From the NCBI GenBank assembly GCA_030835405.1, contig JAURPG010000004.1, positions 1 through 45,372 of the forward strand: 45,372 nucleotides of DNA, in the 5' to 3' direction. Every line of letters begins with the position of its first letter. Position 1 is the stretch's first letter. A program made the position numbers and the translations under genes. The stretch is from Gammaproteobacteria bacterium. GTDB taxonomy: Bacteria > Pseudomonadota > Gammaproteobacteria > Eutrophobiales > Eutrophobiaceae. The notes beneath the pieces were generated by a model. That model saw nothing but the letters and a program-made list of their open reading frames with translations, was not told the DNA's origin and did no database searches. Below, one piece after another: positions 17,300 to 28,542 of the stretch.

Positions 17300-17914
17300 C
17301 TATGCATGCCGGATGGCATCAATAATCTCTTGTGGTGCACTATAGTGATGAGAAATGATGGTCCGTAACGTTCCTCTATCCAGCAACAGGCTGGGAAAAC
17401 TAACAATGCCCAGCTCTCGTGATTGTTGAATTTCACTTAACAATTTTTCATTTGTTTCCACCGACTGAATATCCTTGCTGAATAAATTTGTATCCAGGCC
17501 GATTTCACTTGCAAACTGAATCAGTGTCTCTAATTCAGATGGGTTCCTGGCATTCTGGTAATACCCCTGCTGTATAGCGCGGGTTATGATCTCATCATAT
17601 TCCTCACCTTGTTGCCTGGCAGCGATGACCGCACGGCATGACAGGTAGGTGGCACGCCGGGGTTGGCATTTTGTCCAGAATTCATGGTTAAAGTTCACTC
17701 CTGGCACAGTCTGTTCAATCTTTTGCCAGTTGGACCGTATATGTTCACGCATGGCATCGGGCATTGTTTCATCGGTGTCCCTGGCAAGACCACCCAGAAG
17801 TCTTTTCAGTATGACACCCTCAGGCAAATTGTCTTTAACATACTGGTAAGAGTCGCTGAAGGCATAACACCAGCTACACATAGGATCGTGGACATAGTAC
17901 AAGGTAGCAGACAC
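17300..17914 (-). CDS. DsbA-family thiol oxidoreductase (FrnE/2-hydroxychromene isomerase-like)
   Basis: A 204-residue thioredoxin-fold protein with an inserted helical domain. The active site is DPMCSWCYAF (Cys13, Cys16) and the cis-Pro loop reads VSFPSLLLD. There is no signal peptide, so unlike DsbA proper it should be cytoplasmic, as in the FrnE-type branch. The start is a GTG at 17914, 13 bases after the dctM stop, so it is probably the last gene of the TRAP transporter operon. Its link to dicarboxylate uptake is not obvious; it may be a passenger or protect thiol enzymes. Confidence 0.82.
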   Translation of the reverse strand: MSATLYYVHDPMCSWCYAFSDSYQYVKDNLPEGVILKRLLGGLARDTDETMPDAMREHIRSNWQKIEQTVPGVNFNHEFWTKCQPRRATYLSCRAVIAARQQGEEYDEIITRAIQQGYYQNARNPSELETLIQFASEIGLDTNLFSKDIQSVETNEKLLSEIQQSRELGIVSFPSLLLDRGTLRTIISHHYSAPQEIIDAIRHA

Positions 17915-17927
17915 AGTATCTAACTGA

Positions 17928-19201
17928 TCAGAACAATACAGACGGTAACCACAGAGACAGGGATGGTATATAGGTCACCAGCCCCAGGAATACCAATAAT
18001 ACCATCAGCCAGGGCAACGCCGCCCTCACCACCTGCATAATAGACATATTGGTAATACCGGCGGTAACAAAAAGATTCAGGCCCACCGGCGGCGTGACCA
18101 TACCGATCTCCAGGTTAACCACCATGATGATTCCAAGATGGATGGGATCAATTCCCAGTTCAGTGGCGATGGGAAGTAATATGGGTGCGAGGATGAGGAT
18201 AATGCCTGTAGGCTCCATAAAATTTCCGGCAATCAAAAGCAGGATATTCACCACCAGCAGAAATTGCCATGGTTCCATTCCCATGGAAATAATCTGCTCG
18301 GCAATTTCCTGGGGGATACGTTCAGTGGTGAGGACATAGGCAAACAACAGGGCATTGGCTATCAGAAACATCAACATCACCGTGACCTTGGCAGCGTCCA
18401 GTAACACCGATGGTACCTGGTAAAGCTTCACATCACGATAAACGAATACAGCAATAAAAAAGGCATACATAGCGGCCACGGCAGCGGCCTCAGTGGGGGT
18501 GAATACCCCCCCGTATATCCCTCCCATGATAATAAACAGCAGCAGTAAACCCCATAAGGAGTTTCTTCCAGCAATGAGCACATCTTTCAATGACGCCCTT
18601 GGTTGCTGTGGTAGGTCCAGCTTACCCGCCCTTACATAAATGGCGACCATTAACATCAGGCTCAGGAGAATCCCTGGTATGACACCAGCCATGAATAACC
18701 TGCCGACGGAACTCTCCGTGGCGGCAGCATAAACCACAATGACGATGGATGGTGGTATCAGGATACCCAGGGTGCCGGCATTACAGATCACCCCGGCGGC
18801 AAATTCCTTGGTATAACCGGACCGCACCATCCCGGCAATGACGATGGAGCCCACCGCTACCACGGTAGCCGGCGAGGATCCAGACACGGCGGCAAATAAC
18901 ATACAGGCCAGTACCGACGCCATCCCCAGACCGCCGCGCATATGGCCAATGCAGGCATTGGCAAATGCCACCATTCGCCGGGCCACACCGCCGGTAGTCA
19001 TAAACGCACCGGAGAGGATAAAAAAGGGTATTGCCAGTAAGGTGTAGTGTTCGGAGGTATTCAAAAGCTTTAAGGACATGGATGCCAGCGATGCCTGGCC
19101 AAAAAACATGATGGTCAATACCGAGGAAAGCCCGAGGGCAACGGCAATGGGCATGCCGGTAAACATAAAAACAAGTAGCATAATAAACAAGGCGATCGTG
19201 G

Positions 19202-19205
<4 letters not shown>
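17928..19205 (-). CDS. dctM: TRAP transporter large permease (DctM-like)
   Basis: A 425-residue inner-membrane protein with about a dozen hydrophobic segments, the ion-coupled transport subunit of a tripartite ATP-independent periplasmic transporter. Typical family stretches are FTGMPIAVALGLSS, AIPFFILSGAFMTTGG, SGSSPATVVAVGSI, LIPPSIVIVVYA and VNLEIGMVTPPVGLNLFV. It starts with GTG inside the dctQ stop (GTGA overlap), so translation is coupled. With DctQ and DctP it drives Na+- or H+-linked uptake of organic acids; the adjacent CoA-ester genes suggest a dicarboxylate. Confidence 0.93.
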
Positions 19206-20783
<1,578 letters not shown>

Positions 20784-20874
20784 TCACTTGACTCCCCCTG
20801 AGTACATGGCTGGTGAGATTAGCAAATACCCTGATGCTTAGCAAACAAACCGAAAAAGCATCAACCTAATAAAT

Positions 20875-21729
20875 TTAATTTTCAACTTGCAGTGTCCCAG
20901 TCACAGCCAGATTACCAGCACAGTCCTCGGCCCAGAGGAGTACTTTACCGTCCTCAAGTTCTTTCCCATACAACATGATGGGGTCACCGTCATACAGGGG
21001 ACTTTTGGCAGTATAATCAAAACTGATTATTTTCATATCCGGGTTGATACTTGTGTAAAGCTCGACTAACAAGGTTACGGTCAAGGGTGCATGAACCAGT
21101 AACCCAGGGTAGCCTTCTTCTTTAACATATTCATGGTCAAAATGAATCTTGTGGGTATTGAAGGTCACGGCGGAGTAACGAAATAACACCGCGCTGTCAG
21201 GCATGAATTGCCGGGACCAGTCATACTCCGATTCTGATTTTGATACCGGTTTATTGATCGGCCTCTGTGCCGGTTCAGTAGATGCCTCCCGGTAGACTAT
21301 CTTCTGTTCCTCACCGAGCAGAAGTTCTGTATCCATCAGATATTCATGGTTCAAGGTAACGAAGGTCATCGGCCCCGTTTTGCCCGTCTTATCTTCGATG
21401 TTAGTAATAGTGGTACGATGCAATACAGGCTGATCCACATACAGGGGTTTTAGATACTGAATCCTGCCACCCACCCACATACGCCTGGGATGACCGGTGT
21501 CAGGGATAAAATCCCCCAGTTTTTCATGTCCATCATGTCCCAGTTCCGATTGCCGGGTATAGGGAAACATGGCCAACCAGTGGCCAGTGGGAGGCACCCG
21601 ATTGTCCGGCCAGGGCGGCCTATCGTAATCCAGTAATGCCGCCAAGCCCCGGACACGATCCAAAGAGATTTGGATCGTCTCTTCATGGGTCCTGCCAATA
21701 AAATCACTCCAGTCCCGATTGCCTATCAT
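20875..21729 (-). CDS. Hotdog-fold CoA-ester hydratase (mesaconyl-C4-CoA / itaconyl-CoA hydratase type)
   Basis: A 284-residue double-hotdog protein: an N-terminal FAS1-like dehydratase domain (about 1-150, with PTGHWLAMFPYTRQSELGHDGH and RMWVGGRIQY) and a C-terminal MaoC-like domain (about 170-284). The hydratase motif is RYSAVTFNTHKIHFDHEYV with the conserved His, followed by GYPGLLVHAPLT. This layout is that of Chloroflexus mesaconyl-C4-CoA hydratase and Pseudomonas itaconyl-CoA hydratase, which make (S)-citramalyl-CoA. It starts 12 bases after a CaiB/BaiF CoA-transferase, with GGGAG before the ATG. The partner genes fit that pathway; the exact substrate is inferred. Confidence 0.8.
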   Translation of the reverse strand: MIGNRDWSDFIGRTHEETIQISLDRVRGLAALLDYDRPPWPDNRVPPTGHWLAMFPYTRQSELGHDGHEKLGDFIPDTGHPRRMWVGGRIQYLKPLYVDQPVLHRTTITNIEDKTGKTGPMTFVTLNHEYLMDTELLLGEEQKIVYREASTEPAQRPINKPVSKSESEYDWSRQFMPDSAVLFRYSAVTFNTHKIHFDHEYVKEEGYPGLLVHAPLTVTLLVELYTSINPDMKIISFDYTAKSPLYDGDPIMLYGKELEDGKVLLWAEDCAGNLAVTGTLQVEN

Positions 21730-21741
21730 AAATACTCCCTA

Positions 21742-22866
21742 TTAACTGTCCCCAAACTCCGCCTTGACCTGTTCGGTATGTTCTCCAAGGGCGGGGACCG
21801 GCAGGCTGACCGGAGGGTCGTTATCAGTTACCACACCGCTGGCAGTCAGATCGATGGTGCCATGGGGAGAATCTACGGTAACACTACGTCGCTGTGGATG
21901 GGTCAATACATCGCCCGGCAGATTCAGGCGACCACAGGCAATACTATTGTTTAATAACAAATCCATCAGGCCCTGTTGGTCGTAATTTGAAAAAACACCG
22001 ATAATAATCTCATCCAATGCCGTACGGTTTTCAACCCGCTTTGACACGCTGATAAAACGTTCATCAACTGCGATGGTTTCATCCCCTAATACTCCATTAC
22101 AAAACACCTTCCACTCCCGTTCATTCTGGATAGAAAACACCACCCCTTTGCCATCACCCGCGGGATACATGCCATAGGGGGCAATGGTGGCATGGTTCAT
22201 CCCGGCCCGGGGGGTATCCACTCCACCATAGGCCTTGTGCAACAGGGGAACGTTCATCCAGTCGGTAATGACACTGAATAACGAGACTTTTATATAGGTT
22301 CCGGCATTGGTCTTGCCCCTTTTGATTAATGCACGGAGGATGGCACCATAGGCCGTCATACCTGTACTGATATCACATAATGAAATACCTACCCGTGCAG
22401 GGCCTTCTGCAGTCCCTGTCACCGATGACAGGCCGGATTCCGCCTGCACCAAAAGGTCATAGGCCTTCATCTTTGCAAAGGGTCCTTCCTCTCCATAACC
22501 GGAGATACTACACATGATCAGTTGAGGATTGATCTCTTTCAGGCTGTCATAGTCCAGTCTCAGGGATGCAACGGCCCCGGCCCGTAAATTCTGGATAAAC
22601 ACATCGGCTTCTTTCAGTATATTGAATAAAATCTTCCGATCTGTTTCATTTTTAACGTCCAGACACACCGACTCCTTACCGCGGTTAAGCCAGACAAAAT
22701 AGGCACTCTCGCCATTCACCACATGATCATAATTTCGCGCAAAGTCGCCTTCTGCCCGTTCTATCTTAATTACCCTGGCCCCGGCTTCGGCAAGCAGGTT
22801 ACTGGCATAGGGTGCCGCCACCGCCTGCTCCAGGGTGACCACCAGGATACCGTCAAGATCACTCAT
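21742..22866 (-). CDS. CaiB/BaiF-family CoA-transferase
   Basis: A 374-residue class III CoA-transferase. The family N-terminus is VVTLEQAVAAPYASNLLAEAGARVIKIE. Asp137 in KAYDLLVQAESG is the expected catalytic aspartate, and SISGYGEEGPF lies just before it. Class III enzymes move CoA between carboxylates, including the intramolecular mesaconyl-CoA C1 to C4 transfer and succinyl-CoA:itaconate transfer. It lies 3 bases downstream of the acyl-CoA dehydrogenase and 12 bases upstream of the hydratase, as part of one operon. Regiochemistry and donor cannot be told from sequence. Confidence 0.88.
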   Translation of the reverse strand: MSDLDGILVVTLEQAVAAPYASNLLAEAGARVIKIERAEGDFARNYDHVVNGESAYFVWLNRGKESVCLDVKNETDRKILFNILKEADVFIQNLRAGAVASLRLDYDSLKEINPQLIMCSISGYGEEGPFAKMKAYDLLVQAESGLSSVTGTAEGPARVGISLCDISTGMTAYGAILRALIKRGKTNAGTYIKVSLFSVITDWMNVPLLHKAYGGVDTPRAGMNHATIAPYGMYPAGDGKGVVFSIQNEREWKVFCNGVLGDETIAVDERFISVSKRVENRTALDEIIIGVFSNYDQQGLMDLLLNNSIACGRLNLPGDVLTHPQRRSVTVDSPHGTIDLTASGVVTDNDPPVSLPVPALGEHTEQVKAEFGDS

Positions 22867-22869
22867 CTG

Positions 22870-24027
22870 TTAATACGAACGTGGCAGACCCAGGACATGT
22901 TCGCCCAGGTAGGCAAGGATCAGGTTGGTGGAGATCGGGGCGATCTGGTACAGACGCGTCTCACGGAATTTTCGTTCAATATCGTATTCCTCTGCCAGGC
23001 CAAATCCGCCATGGGATTGCATACACATGTCTGCTGCCGCCCAGGACGCCTCTGATGCCAGCAGCTTGGCCATATTGGCCTCGGCACCGCAATCGTCGCC
23101 GGCATCGTATAGTTGTATGGCTTTTTCAACCATGAGTTGCGCCGCCTGGGTCTGGGCGTAACATCTGGCTATAGGGAATTGTATCCCCTGGTTTTGGCCG
23201 ATGGGGCGACCAAAGACCTTGCGGTCGTTGGCATAGTTTTTCGCTGTCTCAATAAACCACCTGGCATCACCAATACATTCAGAGGCGATTAATATCCGCT
23301 CTGCGTTCATCCCGGACAGGATGTATGAAAAACCCTTACCTTCCCCCCCAATTCGGTTTTCTGCCGGGACGGGAACATTGTCAAAAAAGATCTCTGTAGT
23401 AGCATGGTTAAGCATGGTACGAATAGGTCGGATCTCCATACCATTCTGTTTTGCCTCATTGATATCAACAATAAATACCGACAGGCCATAGGTCCTTTTC
23501 TCTACCTGATCACGGGGTGTGGTCCTGGCCAGGAGTAACATCAAATCTGAATGCTCAGCCCGTGAGATCCAGACCTTCTGTCCGTTGATGATATATCTAT
23601 CTCCTTCTTTAACTGCCGTGGTACTGATACTGGTGGTATCGGTACCGGCAGTGGGTTCGGTAACCCCGAAGGCCTGCAGGCGCATGTCACCGCTGGCAAT
23701 AGCAGGTAAAAACTGTTGTTTCTGCTCATCACTGCCGTGACGCAGGATAGTCCCCATGGTATACATCTGCGCGTGACAGGCCGCGGCATTTGCCCCTGCC
23801 TCATGGATGGCCATGACAATTTCGGCGGCCACACTCAATGGCAGGCCGCTGCCGCCATATTCCTCGGGGATCAGGCAGGCCAAAAGGCCGGCATCGGTTA
23901 GCGCCTGAACAAACTCTGCTGGATATTTTTGCTCCCTGTCTTTCTCACGCCAGTATTGACCTGGGAAGTCCGAACAGATCTTCGAGACGGTATCGCGTAC
24001 CTGTTGAATAATTTCGTCGTTTTCCAT
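22870..24027 (-). CDS. Acyl-CoA dehydrogenase with alternative catalytic Glu position
   Basis: A 385-residue flavoprotein of normal ACAD length: N-terminal helical part with EEYGGSGL, middle beta domain with AFGVTEPTAGTD and GQKVWISRAEHSD, and C-terminal helices with QSHGGFGLAEEYDIERKFRETRLYQ cut short of the usual ending. Where MCAD/SCAD have YEGT with the catalytic Glu, this protein has IAPIST (362-367). A Glu instead occurs at 243 in GMNAERILIAS, the position used by isovaleryl-CoA and long-chain dehydrogenases. Its place beside CoA-transferase and hydratase genes suggests a dicarboxylic or branched acyl-CoA such as methylsuccinyl-CoA, but it lacks the long N-terminal extension of the Rhodobacter enzyme. 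Electrons would go to ETF. Confidence 0.88.
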   Translation of the reverse strand: MENDEIIQQVRDTVSKICSDFPGQYWREKDREQKYPAEFVQALTDAGLLACLIPEEYGGSGLPLSVAAEIVMAIHEAGANAAACHAQMYTMGTILRHGSDEQKQQFLPAIASGDMRLQAFGVTEPTAGTDTTSISTTAVKEGDRYIINGQKVWISRAEHSDLMLLLARTTPRDQVEKRTYGLSVFIVDINEAKQNGMEIRPIRTMLNHATTEIFFDNVPVPAENRIGGEGKGFSYILSGMNAERILIASECIGDARWFIETAKNYANDRKVFGRPIGQNQGIQFPIARCYAQTQAAQLMVEKAIQLYDAGDDCGAEANMAKLLASEASWAAADMCMQSHGGFGLAEEYDIERKFRETRLYQIAPISTNLILAYLGEHVLGLPRSY

Positions 24028-24110
24028 ACTTTATCTTCTTTCTTAAGAGATCATTTTATCTGATACGAGTTCGAAGTTATATCATGTGCTGAGTAACTTT
24101 ATATTACTAC

Positions 24111-25763
24111 TTACATATTAGAATAATTTGGCCCCGAGCCACCCTCAGGCGGCGTCCAGGTAATATTCTGCGCCGGGTCCTTGATATCACAAACCTTGCA
24201 ATGGATACAGTTTTGCGCATTGATATGAAAACGCTTGCCATTGGCATCTTCCACAATTTCATAGACGGCCGCCGGGCAGTAGCGTTGGGCTGGTTCATCA
24301 TATTCTGGCAAATTTTTCGTTAAGGGGATATCCGCATCTGCAAGCTTAAGGTGTACAGGCTGATCTTCCTCATGGGCGGTATTTGTCAGATACACCGATG
24401 ATGTCCGATCAAACGACAGGATGCCATCTGCCTTTGTATATTTCAGCGCTTGAAACTTGTCTGCTGTTTGCAGTTGTTCATCTGCTTGTGTATCGCCTAT
24501 GCTCACCGGCAATTTACCGGCAAACAGATTCTGATCAATAAAGTTATATGCCCCGCCAATCACTGTTCCAAACCGATGGATGGCGGCACCAAAGTTACGG
24601 CTTTTATATAATTCATCATGCAACCAGCTTGATTTCAGTTTATCTGGGTAGGTATTCAAGATAGCGGTATCAGAGTCGTGGTCATTCATCTGCTCATATA
24701 TCGATTCAGCGGCGAGCATCCCGGATTTCATTGCCGTATGCACACCTTTAATTTTGGCAAAGTTCAATGTACCGGCATCACAACCTATCAAAGCACCACC
24801 CGGGAATATCAATTTAGGTAGGGAATGATAGCCCCCCTTGGTAATGGCGCGGGCACCATAGCCTACTCTCCTACCATCTTCGAGGATGTTATATATCAAA
24901 GGATGTGTTTTAAATCGTTGTAACTCTTCGAAAGGAGATAAATACGGATTGCGATAATTCAGGTCAACAATCAAACCCAGTGATACCAGGTTATTTTCGA
25001 AGTGGTAAAGAAATGATCCTCCTGCACTTTTATTCTCCAACGGCCAACCGGCACCGTGGATCACGCAACCCGGCTTGTGCAGATCTGGATTGATTTCCCA
25101 GAGTTCCTTCAGGCCAATGGCAAAATGTTGCGGTTCGGACTTCGCATCCAGTTCAAACTGCGTTATAACTTGTTTACCCAGGTGTCCCCGACTGCCCTCT
25201 GCGAACAGTGTCTGTTTTGCCCGAAGTTCCATACCAGGCATAAACAGGCCCGGCTTTTCATTGCCATTACGATCACGTCCCTGATCGCCGGTAATTACAC
25301 CCTTCACAACCCCCTGCTCAATAATAACGTCCAGGGCGACAAACCCCGGGTAGATCTCTACCCCAAGAGATTCCGCCTGTTCAGCCAGCCATCGACATAG
25401 GTTGCCCAGGGAGACAATATAGTGACCAGCATTATTTAATGATGCCGGTAATAACCAGTGCGGCCATTTGATAGTAGATGTATCATTTCGAAACAGGTAA
25501 AACTCATCAGCCGTGACCTTCACATTAACAGGCGCCCCCATGGCCTGCCAATCTGGGAATAATTCATTCAGTGCTCTGGGCTCCAGTATGGCGCCGGAAA
25601 TGATATGCGCACCGATTTCGGCCCCCTTTTCTATCAGGCAGACATTAATATCCTGACCGGATTCGTTGGCCAGTTGTTTTAACCGGCATGCCGCAGACAA
25701 CCCGGCCGGGCCACCACCCACGATGAGGACATCGTATTCCATCATTTCTCTTTTAACAGACAT
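24111..25763 (-). CDS. Electron transfer flavoprotein:ubiquinone oxidoreductase
   Basis: A 550-residue membrane-associated flavoprotein. The FAD-binding motif is DVLIVGGGPAGLSAACRL near residue 11, and HIISGAILEPRALNELFP follows. The C-terminal [4Fe-4S] ligands are Cys496 (RYCPAAVYE), Cys519, Cys522 and Cys525 (NCIHCKVCDIKDP), and the protein ends with the characteristic PPEGGSGPNY. It passes electrons from ETF, and so from acyl-CoA dehydrogenases, to the quinone pool. The start may be the Met-Met pair at 25745/25742, where AGAG sits at better spacing. It is the first gene of a minus-strand run containing the acyl-CoA dehydrogenase, CoA-transferase and hydratase, 83 bases downstream. Confidence 0.95.
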   Translation of the reverse strand: MSVKREMMEYDVLIVGGGPAGLSAACRLKQLANESGQDINVCLIEKGAEIGAHIISGAILEPRALNELFPDWQAMGAPVNVKVTADEFYLFRNDTSTIKWPHWLLPASLNNAGHYIVSLGNLCRWLAEQAESLGVEIYPGFVALDVIIEQGVVKGVITGDQGRDRNGNEKPGLFMPGMELRAKQTLFAEGSRGHLGKQVITQFELDAKSEPQHFAIGLKELWEINPDLHKPGCVIHGAGWPLENKSAGGSFLYHFENNLVSLGLIVDLNYRNPYLSPFEELQRFKTHPLIYNILEDGRRVGYGARAITKGGYHSLPKLIFPGGALIGCDAGTLNFAKIKGVHTAMKSGMLAAESIYEQMNDHDSDTAILNTYPDKLKSSWLHDELYKSRNFGAAIHRFGTVIGGAYNFIDQNLFAGKLPVSIGDTQADEQLQTADKFQALKYTKADGILSFDRTSSVYLTNTAHEEDQPVHLKLADADIPLTKNLPEYDEPAQRYCPAAVYEIVEDANGKRFHINAQNCIHCKVCDIKDPAQNITWTPPEGGSGPNYSNM

Positions 25764-25796
25764 CGTTAAATTCTATCATTTGCTTAAATCTTAATC

Positions 25797-25855
25797 TTTA
25801 CGTTTCACATTTTAGTTTTTACTTTTAACGTCTTACTTTTCACTTTCTCCTTTAC
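25797..25855. repeat. Degenerate tandem T/AC-rich intergenic repeat
   Basis: Four loose copies of a 12-14 base TTTAC-TTTNAC unit: 25797-25808, 25816-25829, 25832-25843 and 25844-25855. It fills the divergent space between ETF:quinone oxidoreductase and the CitE-like lyase gene. The plus strand has almost no G here. It lies where promoters for both directions should be. Confidence 0.5.
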
Positions 25856-25883
25856 AACCCCCAATCTGTTTCTTTATGCTTTG

Positions 25884-26744
25884 ATGATGACTAAACACTA
25901 TAGCCCCAGACGCAGCCTTATATTCACCCCGGCAAACCGTCCGACATTATTTGCCAAGTCGGTGACCTCCGGCGCTGACATGATCTGCATAGATCTGGAA
26001 GATGCCGTAGCGGCGGATCAGAAAATTGAGGCCAGAACAGATGCCCTGAATTTTTTATTACAGGACACTGATACCACACCTGAACGTATAGTCAGAATTA
26101 ATCAACCCAATACAACCCTGGGGAAAGATGATTTCAATGCTGCCATAAACAAAAAACATATTTTCGGGACAATCCTTGTGCCCAAGGTTGAATCGGCAGA
26201 GGAAATCATAGAACTGCAAAAGCAAATCACAGATAAAAAATCAGACCTTAAACTGGCCATCATGATAGAGACCATTCTGGGAGTGGAAAATTGTTTTGAC
26301 ATCCTTAATAAAAATCCGACCCTGGATTTTGTCATGTTTGGTGGTGCAGATCTGGCCGCAGAGCTGGGCACGGCCGTTGCCCCTGAACCCCTGGCCTATG
26401 GTCGCGCCAGGTTAATCTATGCGGCAAAACATGCCCATGTGGATGTACTGGATATGCCCTGCCTGAATTTCAAGGATGAAGCCCAGCTCAAGGATGAAAC
26501 ATCACAGGCAAAGCTAATGGGTTTTACCGGAAAGGCAGTGATCCATCCAGCAAATATTAAAACAGTGAACTCTATCTTTACACCAAGCAAAACAGAGCTG
26601 GAACTGGCCAGGCGGTTTGTTAAGGCCTACCAGGAAAGTAAAACCGGTGTTGCGGTAGTAGACGGAAGACTGGTGGAAAAACCCGTGGTGCATGCCATGG
26701 AACTGGTTCTCGCCCGCGGCCGTGCGGCGGGATTAATCTCCTGA
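25884..26744 (+). CDS. CitE/HpcH-family CoA-ester lyase, candidate (S)-citramalyl-CoA lyase
   Basis: A 286-residue TIM-barrel lyase. Landmarks are RRSLIFTPANRP at the start, DMICIDLEDAVAADQK, RINQPNT with the substrate-phosphate Arg, LAIMIETILGVEN with a Mg2+-binding Glu, and FGGADLAAELG with the second metal ligand. The family contains CitE, malyl-CoA lyases and citramalyl-CoA lyases; it has no CitD/CitF partners here, so it is not citrate lyase. Divergent from the operon that could make citramalyl-CoA, it would complete that path to acetyl-CoA plus pyruvate. The start may be ATG at 25884 or 25887; no ribosome site is visible. It ends 5 bases from the asparaginase stop. Confidence 0.85.
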   Translation: MMTKHYSPRRSLIFTPANRPTLFAKSVTSGADMICIDLEDAVAADQKIEARTDALNFLLQDTDTTPERIVRINQPNTTLGKDDFNAAINKKHIFGTILVPKVESAEEIIELQKQITDKKSDLKLAIMIETILGVENCFDILNKNPTLDFVMFGGADLAAELGTAVAPEPLAYGRARLIYAAKHAHVDVLDMPCLNFKDEAQLKDETSQAKLMGFTGKAVIHPANIKTVNSIFTPSKTELELARRFVKAYQESKTGVAVVDGRLVEKPVVHAMELVLARGRAAGLIS

Positions 26745-26749
26745 CAGGA

Positions 26750-27832
<1,083 letters not shown>

Positions 27833-28031
27833 TCATTAAACCTTTGCTATATCAGTTTCAATATTTACCTTATCCAGAGGACTTTGCTTACTGCTCCCTC
27901 CTGGTTCGAGAGTAAAGTATATATCATGGTTGCTAATTAACCTCTAATATACCTACTTATTCATCAATACTTGTATCGTATATATTTACTCATATAAGTT
28001 GCCGACAAAGAGGCTAATTCACTAAAACCAT

Positions 28032-28478
28032 ATGTACGCACATAAATTTCAAGCAATATTTTGCTTCATTAGTATCATACTACCAAATATGATATTTGCC
28101 TCCTGCTGGGAAACACAGTTGGAGTATGAAATTACTCAAAATTGCGAAGTGCGAATAATTTCTGTAACCAGTGAATCTGAGTCTCTTGAAGATGAGGCGC
28201 ATTGGCTAGATTATATTCAAAACAGGCCCAGCTCCGCTGCTGAAATCCAGGCAGGCGTCCCAAAAACCGCAAGAAAAATATTTCGACCCGATGACATCTC
28301 TTCCCTTTACTGTGAGTTCGATGAGAATGGTTTGATATCCAAAGCCTACTCCATACCCACTATGTGGAACCAATTTCAGCGACGATGGGTTTACCTTGAA
28401 AAACAACCGATTGATCTAAAAAACGGATTACTACCTTCAACTCAATACCATAACGCATATATTGATACTTGCAGATAA
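28032..28478 (+). CDS. Exported protein of unknown function
   Basis: A 148-residue protein with a signal peptide (hydrophobic 8-22, cleavage near IFA-SC). The mature part has four Cys (24, 38, about 97, 147), suggesting disulfides, and is rich in acidic residues at 45-60. I do not recognise a family. The 202-base gap before it (27830-28031) is A/T-rich with no confident promoter. The TPR gene follows 64 bases later on the same strand. Confidence 0.55.
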   Translation: MYAHKFQAIFCFISIILPNMIFASCWETQLEYEITQNCEVRIISVTSESESLEDEAHWLDYIQNRPSSAAEIQAGVPKTARKIFRPDDISSLYCEFDENGLISKAYSIPTMWNQFQRRWVYLEKQPIDLKNGLLPSTQYHNAYIDTCR

Positions 28479-28542
28479 TATCCATAATATTCACAGAATA
28501 ATATTTGATACAAGGCCATCATGTATCAGCCTGGAGAATTTA

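Noticed and set aside
25884-26744. Calling the lyase citE of citrate lyase
   Set aside because: No citD, citF, citC or citX genes are near, and the local CoA-ester genes fit citramalyl-CoA better.
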